Shown here one piece after another: positions 27,584-36,568 of a stretch of DNA of 64,000 nt. The DNA is taken from positions 1 to 64,000 of the forward strand of contig DAIRDH010000002.1 of the NCBI GenBank assembly GCA_036796255.1. Reading direction: 5' to 3'. Both the position numbers and the translations under genes were made by a program. The stretch is from T3Sed10-241 sp036796255 (lineage in GTDB: Bacteria; Bacteroidota; Bacteroidia; Flavobacteriales_D; Cryomorphaceae). Every line of letters starts with the position of its first letter. Within the stretch, counting starts at the first letter, position 1. The notes under the pieces are model-generated. The model saw only the letters and a list, made by a program, of their open reading frames with translations. It made no database searches and was not told the origin of the DNA.

Positions 27584-29029
27584 ATGAAAAAGTACTTTTC
27601 TTTATTTTTCGTAGCTGCTATTGGAGGTTTGACCTCTTTTTTTGTCGCGCAATGGATATATGATGTTCCGGCGCAAGTGGAGAAAGATTCCACAACACCA
27701 GTATTTCAGGTAGCGGGCAACTATGCTGCTTATAATGCTGCCGACAATGCTGACTTTACCGAAGCCTCAAGGCTTTCTCTGGATGCGGTGGTACACGTAA
27801 AGACCACATTTGAAGCACAGAAGTATTACAACCCATGGAGTCAGTTTTTTGGTGGTGAGCGGTATTACTCCCAACAGCAAAAAGCGGCTGGATCAGGTGT
27901 TATTATTAGCGGTGATGGATACATCGTAACGAATAATCATGTGATTGCGAATGCCGCCGAGATAGAGGTAACAACCAACGACAACCGCAGTTTCAAAGCA
28001 GAGCTGATTGGTTCAGATCCCGCAACAGATTTGGCGCTGCTGAAAATCGAGGCCGACAAAATGCCATCCATTATTTTGGGTGACAGTGACAACCTTCAGG
28101 TGGGCGAATGGGTACTTGCTGTGGGCAACCCATTCAATCTCACCAGCACAGTAACTGCCGGCATCGTGAGTGCCAAAGCGAGAAACATCAACATTTTGGG
28201 CTATGACCCATCTCAGGAAATTTTCCCACTTGAATCATTTATCCAGACCGATGCAGCTGTAAACCCGGGCAACAGCGGTGGTGCTTTGGTAAACAAACGC
28301 GGAGAGTTGGTAGGGATCAATACCGCTATAGCTTCGCGTACGGGTTCGTATTCCGGATATAGTTTTGCGATTCCCGTGAGTATTGTTCAGAAAGTAACCG
28401 CCGACCTCCTTGAGTTTGGTATGGTTCAGCGAGCGTACATAGGGGTCAACATTTCCAACCTTGAGCCATCGGTGGTATTGGAAAACAAATTGAGCATCAC
28501 AGAAGGTGCTTTCGTCACAGGCTTGATTGATGATGGTGCGGCATCATCGGCAGGAATTAAGGGCGGAGATGTTATTACTTCAGTAAATGGACGAAAGGTC
28601 AGAAATGTCACAGAATTGCAAGAACAGATTGGCCGTCACAGACCGGGTGATGCCATAAAAATTGAGGTACTTCGAAACAATAATATGAAAAGTTTCGACG
28701 TTATACTTCGCGACAGATATGGGAACGAAAGCATAGAAAAACCCTCTGTCATTGAAAACAATAGCGTGTACGGCGCCAGCCTCGGAATACTAAGCGATGA
28801 AGAAAAACGAAAGCTCAGTATTGCGAATGGCGTAAAAATAAACGAAATTGCCAGTGGTAAGCTTATGCAGGCCGGGTTGAAGAAAGGATTCGTAATCACA
28901 CACATTGACAGGCAGCCCGTAGATAAACCTGATGAAGTATACCACATTTTACGCTCCAAAACAGGAGGCGTATTGATAGAAGGGGTCCATTCAAATGGCG
29001 CTCCCGACTATTTTGGTTTAGGATTATAA
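27584..29029 (+). CDS. HtrA/DegP-like periplasmic serine protease
   Basis: I start at the ATG at 27584 (481 residues). The first residues MKKYFSLFFVAAIGGLTSFFVAQWIY form a membrane anchor or uncleaved signal. The trypsin-like domain has the triad His in TNNHVIA, Asp in DPATDLALLKI and Ser in AVNPGNSGGAL. PDZ1 covers about IGVNISNLEP to KSFDVILRD. A second PDZ-like domain is at the C-terminus (GVKINEIASGKLMQAGLKKG). It degrades or refolds damaged envelope proteins. It is a normal length for Bacteroidota HtrA. Confidence 0.94.
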   Translation: MKKYFSLFFVAAIGGLTSFFVAQWIYDVPAQVEKDSTTPVFQVAGNYAAYNAADNADFTEASRLSLDAVVHVKTTFEAQKYYNPWSQFFGGERYYSQQQKAAGSGVIISGDGYIVTNNHVIANAAEIEVTTNDNRSFKAELIGSDPATDLALLKIEADKMPSIILGDSDNLQVGEWVLAVGNPFNLTSTVTAGIVSAKARNINILGYDPSQEIFPLESFIQTDAAVNPGNSGGALVNKRGELVGINTAIASRTGSYSGYSFAIPVSIVQKVTADLLEFGMVQRAYIGVNISNLEPSVVLENKLSITEGAFVTGLIDDGAASSAGIKGGDVITSVNGRKVRNVTELQEQIGRHRPGDAIKIEVLRNNNMKSFDVILRDRYGNESIEKPSVIENNSVYGASLGILSDEEKRKLSIANGVKINEIASGKLMQAGLKKGFVITHIDRQPVDKPDEVYHILRSKTGGVLIEGVHSNGAPDYFGLGL

Positions 29030-29128
29030 AAAACAGTTGCATTCAATATTAACCTGCGAGATTTTCATCGAAACCGTAAACATCGATTCATCCCAATCCC
29101 AAAAATCTCCAAAAATATTTGAATGTAT

Positions 29129-29166
29129 GGAAAGCGATGGTGGCAAACGAGCCCATTCGCTTTCCT
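29129..29166 (+). terminator. Probable terminator after htrA
   Basis: GGAAAGCGATGG and CCCATTCGCTTTCC can pair over about 12 bp with one bulge across an 11-nt loop. It lies 100 nt after the htrA stop and is followed by a weak T-rich tract, so confidence is moderate. Confidence 0.5.
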
Positions 29167-29209
29167 TCTTTACTGAGCTTTAGACTCCAAGGCCAACGCG
29201 TAAATTGTA

Positions 29210-29240
29210 TTTGCAATTGAAGCGTAATGAATTAACTTTG
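29210..29240 (+). promoter_or_regulatory. rpoD promoter: TTTG-N19-TAACTTTG
   Basis: TTTG at 29210-29213 and TAACTTTG at 29233-29240 are separated by 19 nt, matching the Bacteroidota housekeeping promoter consensus TTTG-N19-TAnnTTTG exactly. The rpoD ATG is 46 nt downstream. Confidence 0.8.
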
Positions 29241-29285
29241 CGGAGTTTTTTCCGCGAAGGTATTAACCCAATTTAGACCCAACAC

Positions 29286-30149
29286 ATGAGACAGTTAAAG
29301 ATCACAAAGAGCATCACGAACCGTGAAAGTCAGTCCCTTGATAAATACCTTCAGGAAATAGGGCGGGAAGACTTGATCACCGCGGAGGAAGAAGTGGAGT
29401 TGGCTCAGCGGATCAAAAAAGGAGATCAAGCTGCTCTGGAGAAATTAACACGTGCCAACCTTCGATTTGTGGTATCGGTTTCCAAACAATACCAAAACCA
29501 GGGATTGTCGCTTCCTGACCTCATCAATGAAGGTAACCTTGGATTGATCAAGGCAGCCCAGCGATTTGATGAGACACGTGGATTCAAATTCATTTCATAT
29601 GCAGTATGGTGGATTCGCCAGAGCATTTTGCAAGCGCTTGCAGAGCAGTCACGTATTGTGCGCCTTCCTCTCAACCAGGTAGGCTCGCTCAATAAGATCA
29701 ACAAAATGTTTGCGAAGCTCGAGCAAGAGTATGACCGCCCCCCCACCATTGAAGAAATAGCCAATGCGCTGGACATTCCAGCCGAGAAGGTAGCCGATTC
29801 GTTGAAAGTATCAGGCCGCCACGTGAGTGTGGATGCTCCTTTTACCGAAGATGACAGCTCTTCACTCCTCGACGTAATGATCAACGACGACTCGCCAAAT
29901 GCCGACACCTTGCTCCTGAATGAGTCACTCGTGCAGGAAATTGAGCGATCGCTGAGTACCCTCACAGAAAAGGAACGCGAAGTAATTCGACTGTTTTACG
30001 GTATCGGCATGAAGCACGGGCTCACACTTGAAGAAATTGGAGATCGATTTGGCCTCACACGCGAACGCGTGCGACAAATCAAAGAGAAAGCCATTCGAAG
30101 GCTCCGCCACTCATCCCGAAGTAAGCACCTGAAAGCTTACCTGGGATAA
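29286..30149 (+). CDS. rpoD: Primary RNA polymerase sigma factor (SigA)
   Basis: 287 residues: the short housekeeping sigma of Bacteroidota that lacks region 1.1. Region 1.2 spans SLDKYLQEIGREDLITAEEE. Region 2 spans TRANLRFVVSVSKQYQNQG to FISYAVWWIRQSI (2.4). Region 3 follows from about NQVGSLNKINK. Region 4 has LTLEEIGDRFGLTRERVRQ, the -33-binding helix. A strong terminator follows. It recognises the same promoter type that precedes it. Confidence 0.97.
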   Translation: MRQLKITKSITNRESQSLDKYLQEIGREDLITAEEEVELAQRIKKGDQAALEKLTRANLRFVVSVSKQYQNQGLSLPDLINEGNLGLIKAAQRFDETRGFKFISYAVWWIRQSILQALAEQSRIVRLPLNQVGSLNKINKMFAKLEQEYDRPPTIEEIANALDIPAEKVADSLKVSGRHVSVDAPFTEDDSSSLLDVMINDDSPNADTLLLNESLVQEIERSLSTLTEKEREVIRLFYGIGMKHGLTLEEIGDRFGLTRERVRQIKEKAIRRLRHSSRSKHLKAYLG

Positions 30150-30161
30150 TCAACCTACTGG

Positions 30162-30199
30162 CCCGCGCTTCCTCACTGGAAGCGCGGGTTTTCTTTTTT
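30162..30199 (+). terminator. Strong rpoD terminator
   Basis: CCCGCGCTTCC, loop TCACT, GGAAGCGCGGG: a perfect 11-bp GC-rich stem, followed by TTTTCTTTTTT. It starts 13 nt after the rpoD stop. Confidence 0.93.
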
Positions 30200-30284
30200 A
30201 TACCTGAGCGGCTGCGTCTCATAAAAAAGCAGCACACCACCATCCTACTTATTTTAAACCACCAACTCAAACCTATTATTTCTC

Positions 30285-31757
30285 ATGTCAACTGATTTAT
30301 TGAGTGCAGGGCGTGCTACTTACAACAAGGAGCTCGAAACCTGGATTAACAAAGAAATGGCAGCTGTCGATTTGATCTCGGCTGTTGGAAATTTGCTCTA
30401 CCACAAATCGGTGGAGCTCGTGCTTTTCCGCAATCACCTGCTCGACACCAGCGTAAGTGAAGTGCTCAACCTTCACAAGTACGCCGCCGATGTGGTCGAA
30501 AAGCCTATCGACATTTTTGCAACAAGCGCCATTGCCAAAAAGCTACTCACTTTTGATCTGCTTCCCGCCAAAATTGACATCGGCAGACTATCGGCCGAAT
30601 GGCTCGAGGAAAAGGATGTGCACAGCTCAATGACTGCATTTATCCATCAGAAAATTGGCCACTTCGAGGGCAAAGATTTTCCAGCGCAAACTGAACCGAG
30701 GGATGTTGTACTTTACGGTTTCGGGCGCATCGGTCGCCTTGCAGCGCGTGAACTCATTCAGCAATTTGGAAAAGGAAACCAACTCAGGCTCAAAGCCATT
30801 GTGACCCGCAGCGTAAATGATGAAGACATTGTGAAGCGCGCCAACCTGCTCCGCATGGATTCTGTTCACGGCCCATTTCCGGGCACGGTGGTTCCCGACA
30901 TCGAGCGCAAGGCCCTTATCATCAATGGGCAAATCGTGAAAATGATCGAAGCGCCATCACCTGACAAGGTCAACTATGAAGACCATGGCATTAGCAATGC
31001 AATTTTGATTGACAATACCGGTGCTTTTCGCGACCGCAATGCCCTTAGTCTCCACCTGAAGTCGAAAGGCATTAAAAAGGTAATCCTCACTGCGCCTGGA
31101 AAGGAAGTGCCAAACATCGTTTATGGTGTGAATCACCAAAGCCTCGACATCGAGAAAGAGGATATTTATTCGGCGGCTTCCTGCACCACCAATGCCATCA
31201 GCACAGTACTGCATGTAATTGAAGAGAAGTTTGGCGTTGATAAAGGCCACATCGAAACCGTGCATGCCTATACCAATGACCAAAACTTGCTGGATAATTT
31301 CCACAGCAAAGAACGCCGTGGCCGCTCCGCAGCCATCAACATGGTGATCACAGAAACCGGAGCAGGAAAGGCCATCACTAAAGTAATACCAAGCCTTTCC
31401 AATAAACTCACTGCCAATGCAGTGCGTATTCCCGTTCCCAGTGGTTCACTGGCCATCATGAGCCTCTCGCTCAAGCGCGAAACGAGCATCGAAGAAGTAA
31501 ATGCGGTGATCAAGGATGCAGCGCTCAACGGCGAGCTGGTCAACCAGATCAAGTACAGCATCGAACCAGAATTGGTGAGCAGCGACATTGTAGGCGATTC
31601 CTGTTGCTCCGTGTACGACAGCCTTGCAACGCTCATACATCCTGACAACAAAAGCATTGTACTCTACGTATGGTACGACAATGAGTACGGCTACACCAAG
31701 CAGGTAATTCGCCTTGCGAAGTATGTGGCTAAAGTGCGCCGCCTGCACTACTATTGA
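30285..31757 (+). CDS. Glyceraldehyde-3-phosphate dehydrogenase, long N-extended form
   Basis: 490 residues against about 335 for the standard enzyme. The first 140 residues form an extra mostly helical domain of unknown role (starting MSTDLLSAGRATYNKELETW). The catalytic part begins near 142 with the NAD-binding YGFGRIGRLAAREL. The catalytic Cys300 is in SAASCTTNAIS, followed by HAYTNDQNLLD and WYDNEYGY. This N-extended GAPDH is known in Bacteroidota. It interconverts glyceraldehyde-3-phosphate and 1,3-bisphosphoglycerate. A terminator follows. Confidence 0.93.
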   Translation: MSTDLLSAGRATYNKELETWINKEMAAVDLISAVGNLLYHKSVELVLFRNHLLDTSVSEVLNLHKYAADVVEKPIDIFATSAIAKKLLTFDLLPAKIDIGRLSAEWLEEKDVHSSMTAFIHQKIGHFEGKDFPAQTEPRDVVLYGFGRIGRLAARELIQQFGKGNQLRLKAIVTRSVNDEDIVKRANLLRMDSVHGPFPGTVVPDIERKALIINGQIVKMIEAPSPDKVNYEDHGISNAILIDNTGAFRDRNALSLHLKSKGIKKVILTAPGKEVPNIVYGVNHQSLDIEKEDIYSAASCTTNAISTVLHVIEEKFGVDKGHIETVHAYTNDQNLLDNFHSKERRGRSAAINMVITETGAGKAITKVIPSLSNKLTANAVRIPVPSGSLAIMSLSLKRETSIEEVNAVIKDAALNGELVNQIKYSIEPELVSSDIVGDSCCSVYDSLATLIHPDNKSIVLYVWYDNEYGYTKQVIRLAKYVAKVRRLHYY

Positions 31758-31782
31758 ATTGGGTGATTGCGCCCGTAGTGGA

Positions 31783-31810
31783 AAACCCTGCCTTTGTGCA
31801 GGGTTTCTTG
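31783..31810 (+). terminator. GAPDH terminator
   Basis: AAACCCTGC, loop CTTTGT, GCAGGGTTT plus TCTTG: a 9-bp perfect stem 25 nt after the stop. Confidence 0.8.
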
Positions 31811-31921
31811 CTACATGCCACTTGGACTTAAGGCTGGTCAGTATTGGTGGTTTAAAATATCACTGGTGGTAGACGTCATTTCCGATTGACGGCAGCCCTG
31901 GGTTGCCGGGCAGCTGAACCT

Positions 31922-33397
31922 TTACGATGCCCGGGAATGCGAGAGGGTATAGCTAAATACCGCTCCAAAGCCGAACACCAACATAAGATGCAGAGGCACA
32001 AATCCCCATTCGTTTTGAAGAATGCCATAGACAAGTGCTGTGGCAAAATATACAGCCAGAAACCCTTCGAGCCAGGCCAGTGCCGGAATATTGCGGTTCT
32101 GATACCGCTTGCCTCCAAAGCCACCTTTACGTCCCACAAGATTCCATTTCGGCGTGCGCACAAATGGCGTTACCTGCTTGAACCAACCTTGCACCACAGC
32201 CCTTGTATTGTGCACGCTCATGCCCATACTGAGGCTGAGAAATACTGGATAGAGCCACAAGAAGCGCAACCTACCTCCTTCGGGATCAGTTTTGCGGTAA
32301 GCGGTGTAGTAGAAAAGTGCGAGGATCACGAAACTGAAGAGCAGGATGCCACCGACATGAAACCAGCGGTCAAAAGAAGGATGCGATGCTTTAAACACCA
32401 GCAATGGCAGCGAGAGTAATGCACAAACCACAATCCAGATAAAAATTGAGGAATTGAGCAGGTGAAAAAAGGCATGCACCTTGGTAGAAAGCGGCGTACC
32501 GGGCTGTCGCCAAATGTTGCCGAGGTGCTTGCGGGCACATTCGGCAGCGCCTTTGTTCCAGCGGTATTGCTGGTTCTTGAGGGCGTTCATTTCGGCAGGG
32601 AGCTCGGCAGGTGAGGCCACATCTTCGAGGTAGCGGAAGCGCCAGCCGCGCATCTGGGCGCGGTAGCTCAGGTCGAGGTCTTCAGTGAGGGTGTCGGCGC
32701 TCCAGCCACCGGCATCCTCAATACAGCTGCGGCGCCACACCCCGGCGGTACCGTTGAAGTTGATGTAGTGGTGTCCGAGGTTGCGCCCGCCTTGCTCTAC
32801 GGTAAAGTGGGCGTCGAGCGCAAATGCCTGCACCGTGGTGAGCAGGCTGTAGTCGCGGTTGAGGTGTGCCCAGCGGGTTTGCACCATGCCTGTATTCGCT
32901 TCCGCAAAAAGGGGCACCGTACGCTTGAGAAATAGCGGATCAGGAACGAAGTCGGCATCGAAAATGGCTACAAAGGGCGCATCACTCAGCCCGAGGCCAT
33001 AGTCAAGTGCACCAGCTTTAAAGCCAATGCGATCCGGGCGCTTCACCTGGCTGATGTTGATGCCGCGGGCTTTCCACTCCGCCACTTTTGCGGAAGCGAT
33101 GCCAAAACTCTCGTCACTGCTGTCGTCGAGCAATTGAATTTCAAGTTTTTCGGGTGGATAGTCGAGGGCCGCGGCAGCGTCGATCAGGCGCTCCACCACG
33201 TAGCGTTCGTTGTACACAGGAAGCTGTACGAGCACTTTCGGCCACTCCTCGGGGTCGAGATGATGCGCTTCGGTTGCGGCCTTTCCGTCGTCGCGCCGGT
33301 AGCGAATCAGCAAGCTCAACTGCACAAGGCTGTATGCAAAGATGAAAAGCATCCCAATGCCATACAGTCCTACCAATAGCCATTCCCAACTATGCAT
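31922..33397 (-). CDS. Membrane glycosyltransferase family 2 (cellulose-synthase-like)
   Basis: 491 residues. An N-terminal helix (about 8-30) is followed by a GT2 domain with VQLPVYNERYVVERL, the metal-binding DAD in IFDADFVPDP, a TEDLDLSYR acid and the QQYRWNKG motif (QxxRW) typical of processive GT2 synthases. The C-terminal half has four to five membrane helices. It may transfer sugars from nucleotide sugar to a lipid or polymer. It overlaps by 8 nt with the preceding GT2 gene. No BcsB or other cellulose partner is near, so I do not call cellulose synthesis. Confidence 0.85.
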   Translation of the reverse strand: MHSWEWLLVGLYGIGMLFIFAYSLVQLSLLIRYRRDDGKAATEAHHLDPEEWPKVLVQLPVYNERYVVERLIDAAAALDYPPEKLEIQLLDDSSDESFGIASAKVAEWKARGINISQVKRPDRIGFKAGALDYGLGLSDAPFVAIFDADFVPDPLFLKRTVPLFAEANTGMVQTRWAHLNRDYSLLTTVQAFALDAHFTVEQGGRNLGHHYINFNGTAGVWRRSCIEDAGGWSADTLTEDLDLSYRAQMRGWRFRYLEDVASPAELPAEMNALKNQQYRWNKGAAECARKHLGNIWRQPGTPLSTKVHAFFHLLNSSIFIWIVVCALLSLPLLVFKASHPSFDRWFHVGGILLFSFVILALFYYTAYRKTDPEGGRLRFLWLYPVFLSLSMGMSVHNTRAVVQGWFKQVTPFVRTPKWNLVGRKGGFGGKRYQNRNIPALAWLEGFLAVYFATALVYGILQNEWGFVPLHLMLVFGFGAVFSYTLSHSRAS

Positions 33398-34082
33398 AGC
33401 GCAAAATTGTATAAATGATTTTATATCCCGCCATCACGGAGCCTTTGATCGTACCCGACACCTTGCTCACCCCTACCCTTTGGCGGTAGTGCACAGGCAC
33501 TTCGGTGTATGCAATTTTCTTTTTGAGGGCTTTCACCTGCATCTCGACCGTCCAGCCGAAGTTGCGGTCTTCCATCCCGATTTCTTCCAATGCGCGCCAT
33601 GTGATGGCCCTGAATGGCCCGAGATCCGAAAATCGACCACCGAAGAGGATGCGCATCATCAGCGTTGCCAACCAGTTTCCAAAAATTTGCTGGGGCATCA
33701 TGCTGCCCTTTTCGCGCAAGCGGGCCACACGAGCGCCGATCACCATCTCGGCCTTTCCGGAAAGGATGGGCTCGAGCAGCAGAGGCAGTTCCTCCGGGTG
33801 GTCGCTGTAGTCGCCGTCGAGGAATACCACGATGTCGGGCTGTGGGTCCTGCTGCCGCAAAAAATCGAGCCCGCGCAGGCATGCCGCGCCGTAGCCAGGC
33901 TCTGGCTCGCGCACCACGGTTGCGCCGGCTTCGGACGCTACGCGCCCGGTTTCGTCGCTGCTGTTGTTGTCGCAAACGACGATGTGGCGCAGCATATTTT
34001 TGGGGATGTCGGCGATGACGAGGGCGATGGATTGTTGTTCGTTGTACGCCGGGATTACAATGTCAACGATCCGTTTATTCAT
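33390..34082 (-). CDS. Soluble glycosyltransferase family 2 (dolichyl-phosphate sugar synthase-like)
   Basis: 230 residues, a GT-A transferase with DIVIPAYNEQQSIALVI, CDNNSSDET, the catalytic FLDGDYSDHPEELP and GPFRAITWRALEEIGM. VPVHYRQRVGVSKVSGT closes the domain. This matches polyprenyl-phosphate sugar synthases (DPM1/GtrB-like) without the membrane domain. Its stop overlaps the start of the membrane GT2 gene by 8 nt. A joint role in making a lipid-linked sugar is inferred. Confidence 0.85.
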   Translation of the reverse strand: MNKRIVDIVIPAYNEQQSIALVIADIPKNMLRHIVVCDNNSSDETGRVASEAGATVVREPEPGYGAACLRGLDFLRQQDPQPDIVVFLDGDYSDHPEELPLLLEPILSGKAEMVIGARVARLREKGSMMPQQIFGNWLATLMMRILFGGRFSDLGPFRAITWRALEEIGMEDRNFGWTVEMQVKALKKKIAYTEVPVHYRQRVGVSKVSGTIKGSVMAGYKIIYTILRYA

Positions 34083-34118
34083 TGAATTTGTGGTGAAATG
34101 TTTTGGAATCGATGGACA

Positions 34119-34715
34119 TTATTTCGTGTTGAATCTATCGGAATTCCAATTTTTCGGATTGTCGATGATGTATTGTGCAATGCTTCGGTATGCCTTATCC
34201 GTCCAAATAATTCGTTCGAAATAATTGCGTTGCCAAACGTGCCGGTTGAACGGTTTCCATCCGTTTGATTTCACCCCGCGAATGTATGCGTTGGTGGTCA
34301 TGGTTTTCAACCATCCGACGGATTGCCCCAATGGGGAATTGAATTGGTGGTTTTCGGGGCCGTAATGGGGGACGTCCGCGGCGGCCGCGGGTTCGGCCGC
34401 GGGTCGCCCACGTTTGGGTGCCCCTACGTGGGCGACCCCACCGTCCGGCGCGTTTTCCAAAATAAAATGCATATGATTCGGCATCACCACCATTTCGTGG
34501 CATTTTTTGTCGGGGTATTTGGATTCCATTTTGAAATACCATTCTTCAACCATACGGCCGGCATCGTTTAAATTCATCATCCCGTTTTCAATATGACCAA
34601 ATAAATGGGCCTTGTCCTGACAACACAATGTCACAAAATACAATCCCGATTTGGAATAATCATACCCAAACAACCGAATAGAACGGCGATAATGAATCTT
34701 TGGATCATATACCAT
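34119..34715 (-). CDS. RAYT-type Y1 transposase (REP-associated) with internal GC-rich insert
   Basis: I start at the ATG at 34715 (198 residues), since a start at 34763 would run back into the upstream gene. The IS200/RAYT hallmarks are VMPNHMHFI, giving the HUH pair at 81 and 83, and a Tyr in AQYIIDNP (Tyr182), the nucleophile. The C-terminal WQRNYFERII box is typical. Residues about 88-122 are an Ala/Pro/Gly/Arg-rich insert (GGVAHVGAPKRGRPAAEPAA) that splits the two halves and is encoded by a palindrome (34401-34438). No left or right IS ends were identified. Confidence 0.85.
   Translation of the reverse strand: MVYDPKIHYRRSIRLFGYDYSKSGLYFVTLCCQDKAHLFGHIENGMMNLNDAGRMVEEWYFKMESKYPDKKCHEMVVMPNHMHFILENAPDGGVAHVGAPKRGRPAAEPAAAADVPHYGPENHQFNSPLGQSVGWLKTMTTNAYIRGVKSNGWKPFNRHVWQRNYFERIIWTDKAYRSIAQYIIDNPKNWNSDRFNTK
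34401..34438. repeat. Perfect 13-bp inverted repeat inside the transposase gene
   Basis: GGGTCGCCCACGT (34401-34413) and ACGTGGGCGACCC (34426-34438) are exact reverse complements around a 12-nt loop. Two direct copies of GGCCGCGGGT (34383-34392 and 34395-34404) flank the left arm. The GC content is far above the surrounding gene. It resembles a REP-type hairpin. Confidence 0.85.
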
Positions 34716-34759
34716 AATTACCGAATGAATTGAAAACAAACATAATAAATGCATCCAAT

Positions 34760-36568
34760 TCATAAAACGCTGTCGTTTAACCTCGCACCCCCCGCCCCAA
34801 TAATAATCGGCTCATCGCTCACCCGTCCTTCCTCTCCCCTGTTTTCCAACTTCAAGACGCCCCTTGGGCAAACGGCCGAGCACACCCCGCAGCCCACGCA
34901 GCTCGCGCGTACGATGTTTTGGCCACGCTGGGCGTACCACTTCACGTCGATGCCCATTTCGCAATAGGTGCTGCAATTGCCGCAGGAGATGCATTGACCT
35001 CCGTTGGTGGTGATGCGGAACCGCGACTTGAAGCGCTGCACAATACCCAGATAGGCCGCGAGCGGACAGCCGAAGCGGCACCACACCCTGTTGCCCATCA
35101 CGGGATAAAAACCCGTGCCGACGGCGCCGGCAAAGATGAACCCGATGAAGAATCCGTAGGTGCCACGCACGCTGTAGGAGTTGATGCCCAGCACTTCGGC
35201 ATTTCCCGTAAAGGTGGTGTAGGCCACAAGTGCCGTCATCACTACGGCGAAGACGAGGACGCTGTGCACAAGGTAGCGCTCCACCTGCCAAACACCGAGG
35301 CGCTTGTCGCTGAGGTGGCGGTAGGGATCGCCGACGGTCTCCGCAAGGCCGCCACAGCCGCATACCCATGAGCAGTACCAGCGCTTGCCGTAAATGTAAG
35401 TGAGCACGGGCACGCCGATGGCAAACAGGGCGATGCCCCATCCAAATAGGAAAAGCCCGAAAGTGCCCGCCTGCATCATTTCGTCCACCCGATAATCGAA
35501 GAAGAAGCTGTACTCCAGCGGCCAGGCACTCTTGATGTCCATGGAAGGCAACTGCATGAGCGTCATGATTTGCGGAAGCGTAAAGGCAAATGCCACCTGG
35601 AAAAAAATCACCGAAACCGTTCGCACCTGCTGGTAGGCATTGCCGCGGTACTTGATCATCATGCGGATGCCCATCACCGTCATGGCCAGGGTGTACATGA
35701 AGCCGTACATAAACCATTGGCTCGAAGCCGTGCCAGCCATCGTGCGCGACAAGGGTTCGAGCAAGGCGGCCTGTGGTGCAAAGAAGCCCGCGTATTGATA
35801 GAGCAGGATGTAAAACCCGACCAACAAGGCGAATACAATCCAAGCCGGCCACTGCCGCGTTTGCCCTTTGTTGTGGTAAATGCCTGTGTTGTGGATGCCG
35901 GGCTTGCGCCTGGTGTCCGGGTACATGTGTATGAATCCGGCGATGGCAGCCATGCCGAAAATGAGGAATGCCCAGAGCCCCGTTTTCAGCCATTCGGGCA
36001 CAGCGGCCGTCATCACGGCGTAGCGGTCGTTTTCGCGGTTGTTGTCGCTGAAACCGTGTTCGGAAATCAACGCCGCGTTTACCTCGTCGAGTTTGGCGTT
36101 CAGCTCACTTTCGAACGCTTCAAAACTATCCCATTCGCGGCCCATCATCCAGCCGGTGTTGTCTTTGACTCTCTGCAGCAGGTCGGGCCTTTCCTTACGG
36201 ACTCCCTCGTCGTCGGCAAAATGGGCTTCGAGCAGGGCCTCGTCGTAATTCGAGGCGTCGCCCTCGATGCGGTCGATCAGGGCCTCGATGTTTGCATTGC
36301 TGAGGCCTTTCTCTTCAGCAATGGCGGCGTTGTGGGCCTCCATGACCTCGCCGACCTCATAGAACATGCGGTGGGCTGGGGCGGGCGGCAGCGCTTGTAG
36401 CCTTTCGGCAAATTCGGCGGGGGCGTATACGTCAAATTCTTCGGCTGATAGATCACTAAAGTCGAGGGGAACCAAAAAGGTAAGGGCAAAAAAGGCCAGC
36501 GATACGAGCGTAAACAGCCCCATGCCTGCGGATTTGAATATGCGTGTGGTCTTGGGCGAGAGGCTCAT
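34760..36568 (-). CDS. Membrane 4Fe-4S ferredoxin protein, NapH/NosR/CcoG-like
   Basis: 602 residues. One N-terminal helix (about 15-35) is followed by a soluble extracytoplasmic Asp/Glu-rich helical region (about 40-190), then about six membrane helices. Two CxxxC(P) motifs lie in loops: KRWYCSWVCGCGG and VWCRFGCPLAAYLG, as in NapH/NosR. The C-terminus has two ferredoxin clusters, CISCGNCSTYC and CVGCGVCSAVCP. It should carry electrons between a quinone or membrane pool and soluble acceptors. The FAD reductase upstream overlaps it by 4 nt (ATGA), so the pair is probably one electron-transfer unit. Partner and direction of flow are unknown. Confidence 0.8.
   Translation of the reverse strand: MSLSPKTTRIFKSAGMGLFTLVSLAFFALTFLVPLDFSDLSAEEFDVYAPAEFAERLQALPPAPAHRMFYEVGEVMEAHNAAIAEEKGLSNANIEALIDRIEGDASNYDEALLEAHFADDEGVRKERPDLLQRVKDNTGWMMGREWDSFEAFESELNAKLDEVNAALISEHGFSDNNRENDRYAVMTAAVPEWLKTGLWAFLIFGMAAIAGFIHMYPDTRRKPGIHNTGIYHNKGQTRQWPAWIVFALLVGFYILLYQYAGFFAPQAALLEPLSRTMAGTASSQWFMYGFMYTLAMTVMGIRMMIKYRGNAYQQVRTVSVIFFQVAFAFTLPQIMTLMQLPSMDIKSAWPLEYSFFFDYRVDEMMQAGTFGLFLFGWGIALFAIGVPVLTYIYGKRWYCSWVCGCGGLAETVGDPYRHLSDKRLGVWQVERYLVHSVLVFAVVMTALVAYTTFTGNAEVLGINSYSVRGTYGFFIGFIFAGAVGTGFYPVMGNRVWCRFGCPLAAYLGIVQRFKSRFRITTNGGQCISCGNCSTYCEMGIDVKWYAQRGQNIVRASCVGCGVCSAVCPRGVLKLENRGEEGRVSDEPIIIGAGGARLNDSVL

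Noticed and set aside
34119..34763. A complete IS200-type insertion sequence with ends
   Set aside because: The transposase is clear, but no subterminal hairpins or target-site signals were found beside it; it is better described as a domesticated-style RAYT.
34812..35993. 393-residue minus-strand ORF within the 4Fe-4S gene
   Set aside because: It overlaps the same strand in another frame of a gene with two intact ferredoxin motifs. Its translation is rich in His/Arg/Pro, as in off-frame GC-rich sequence.
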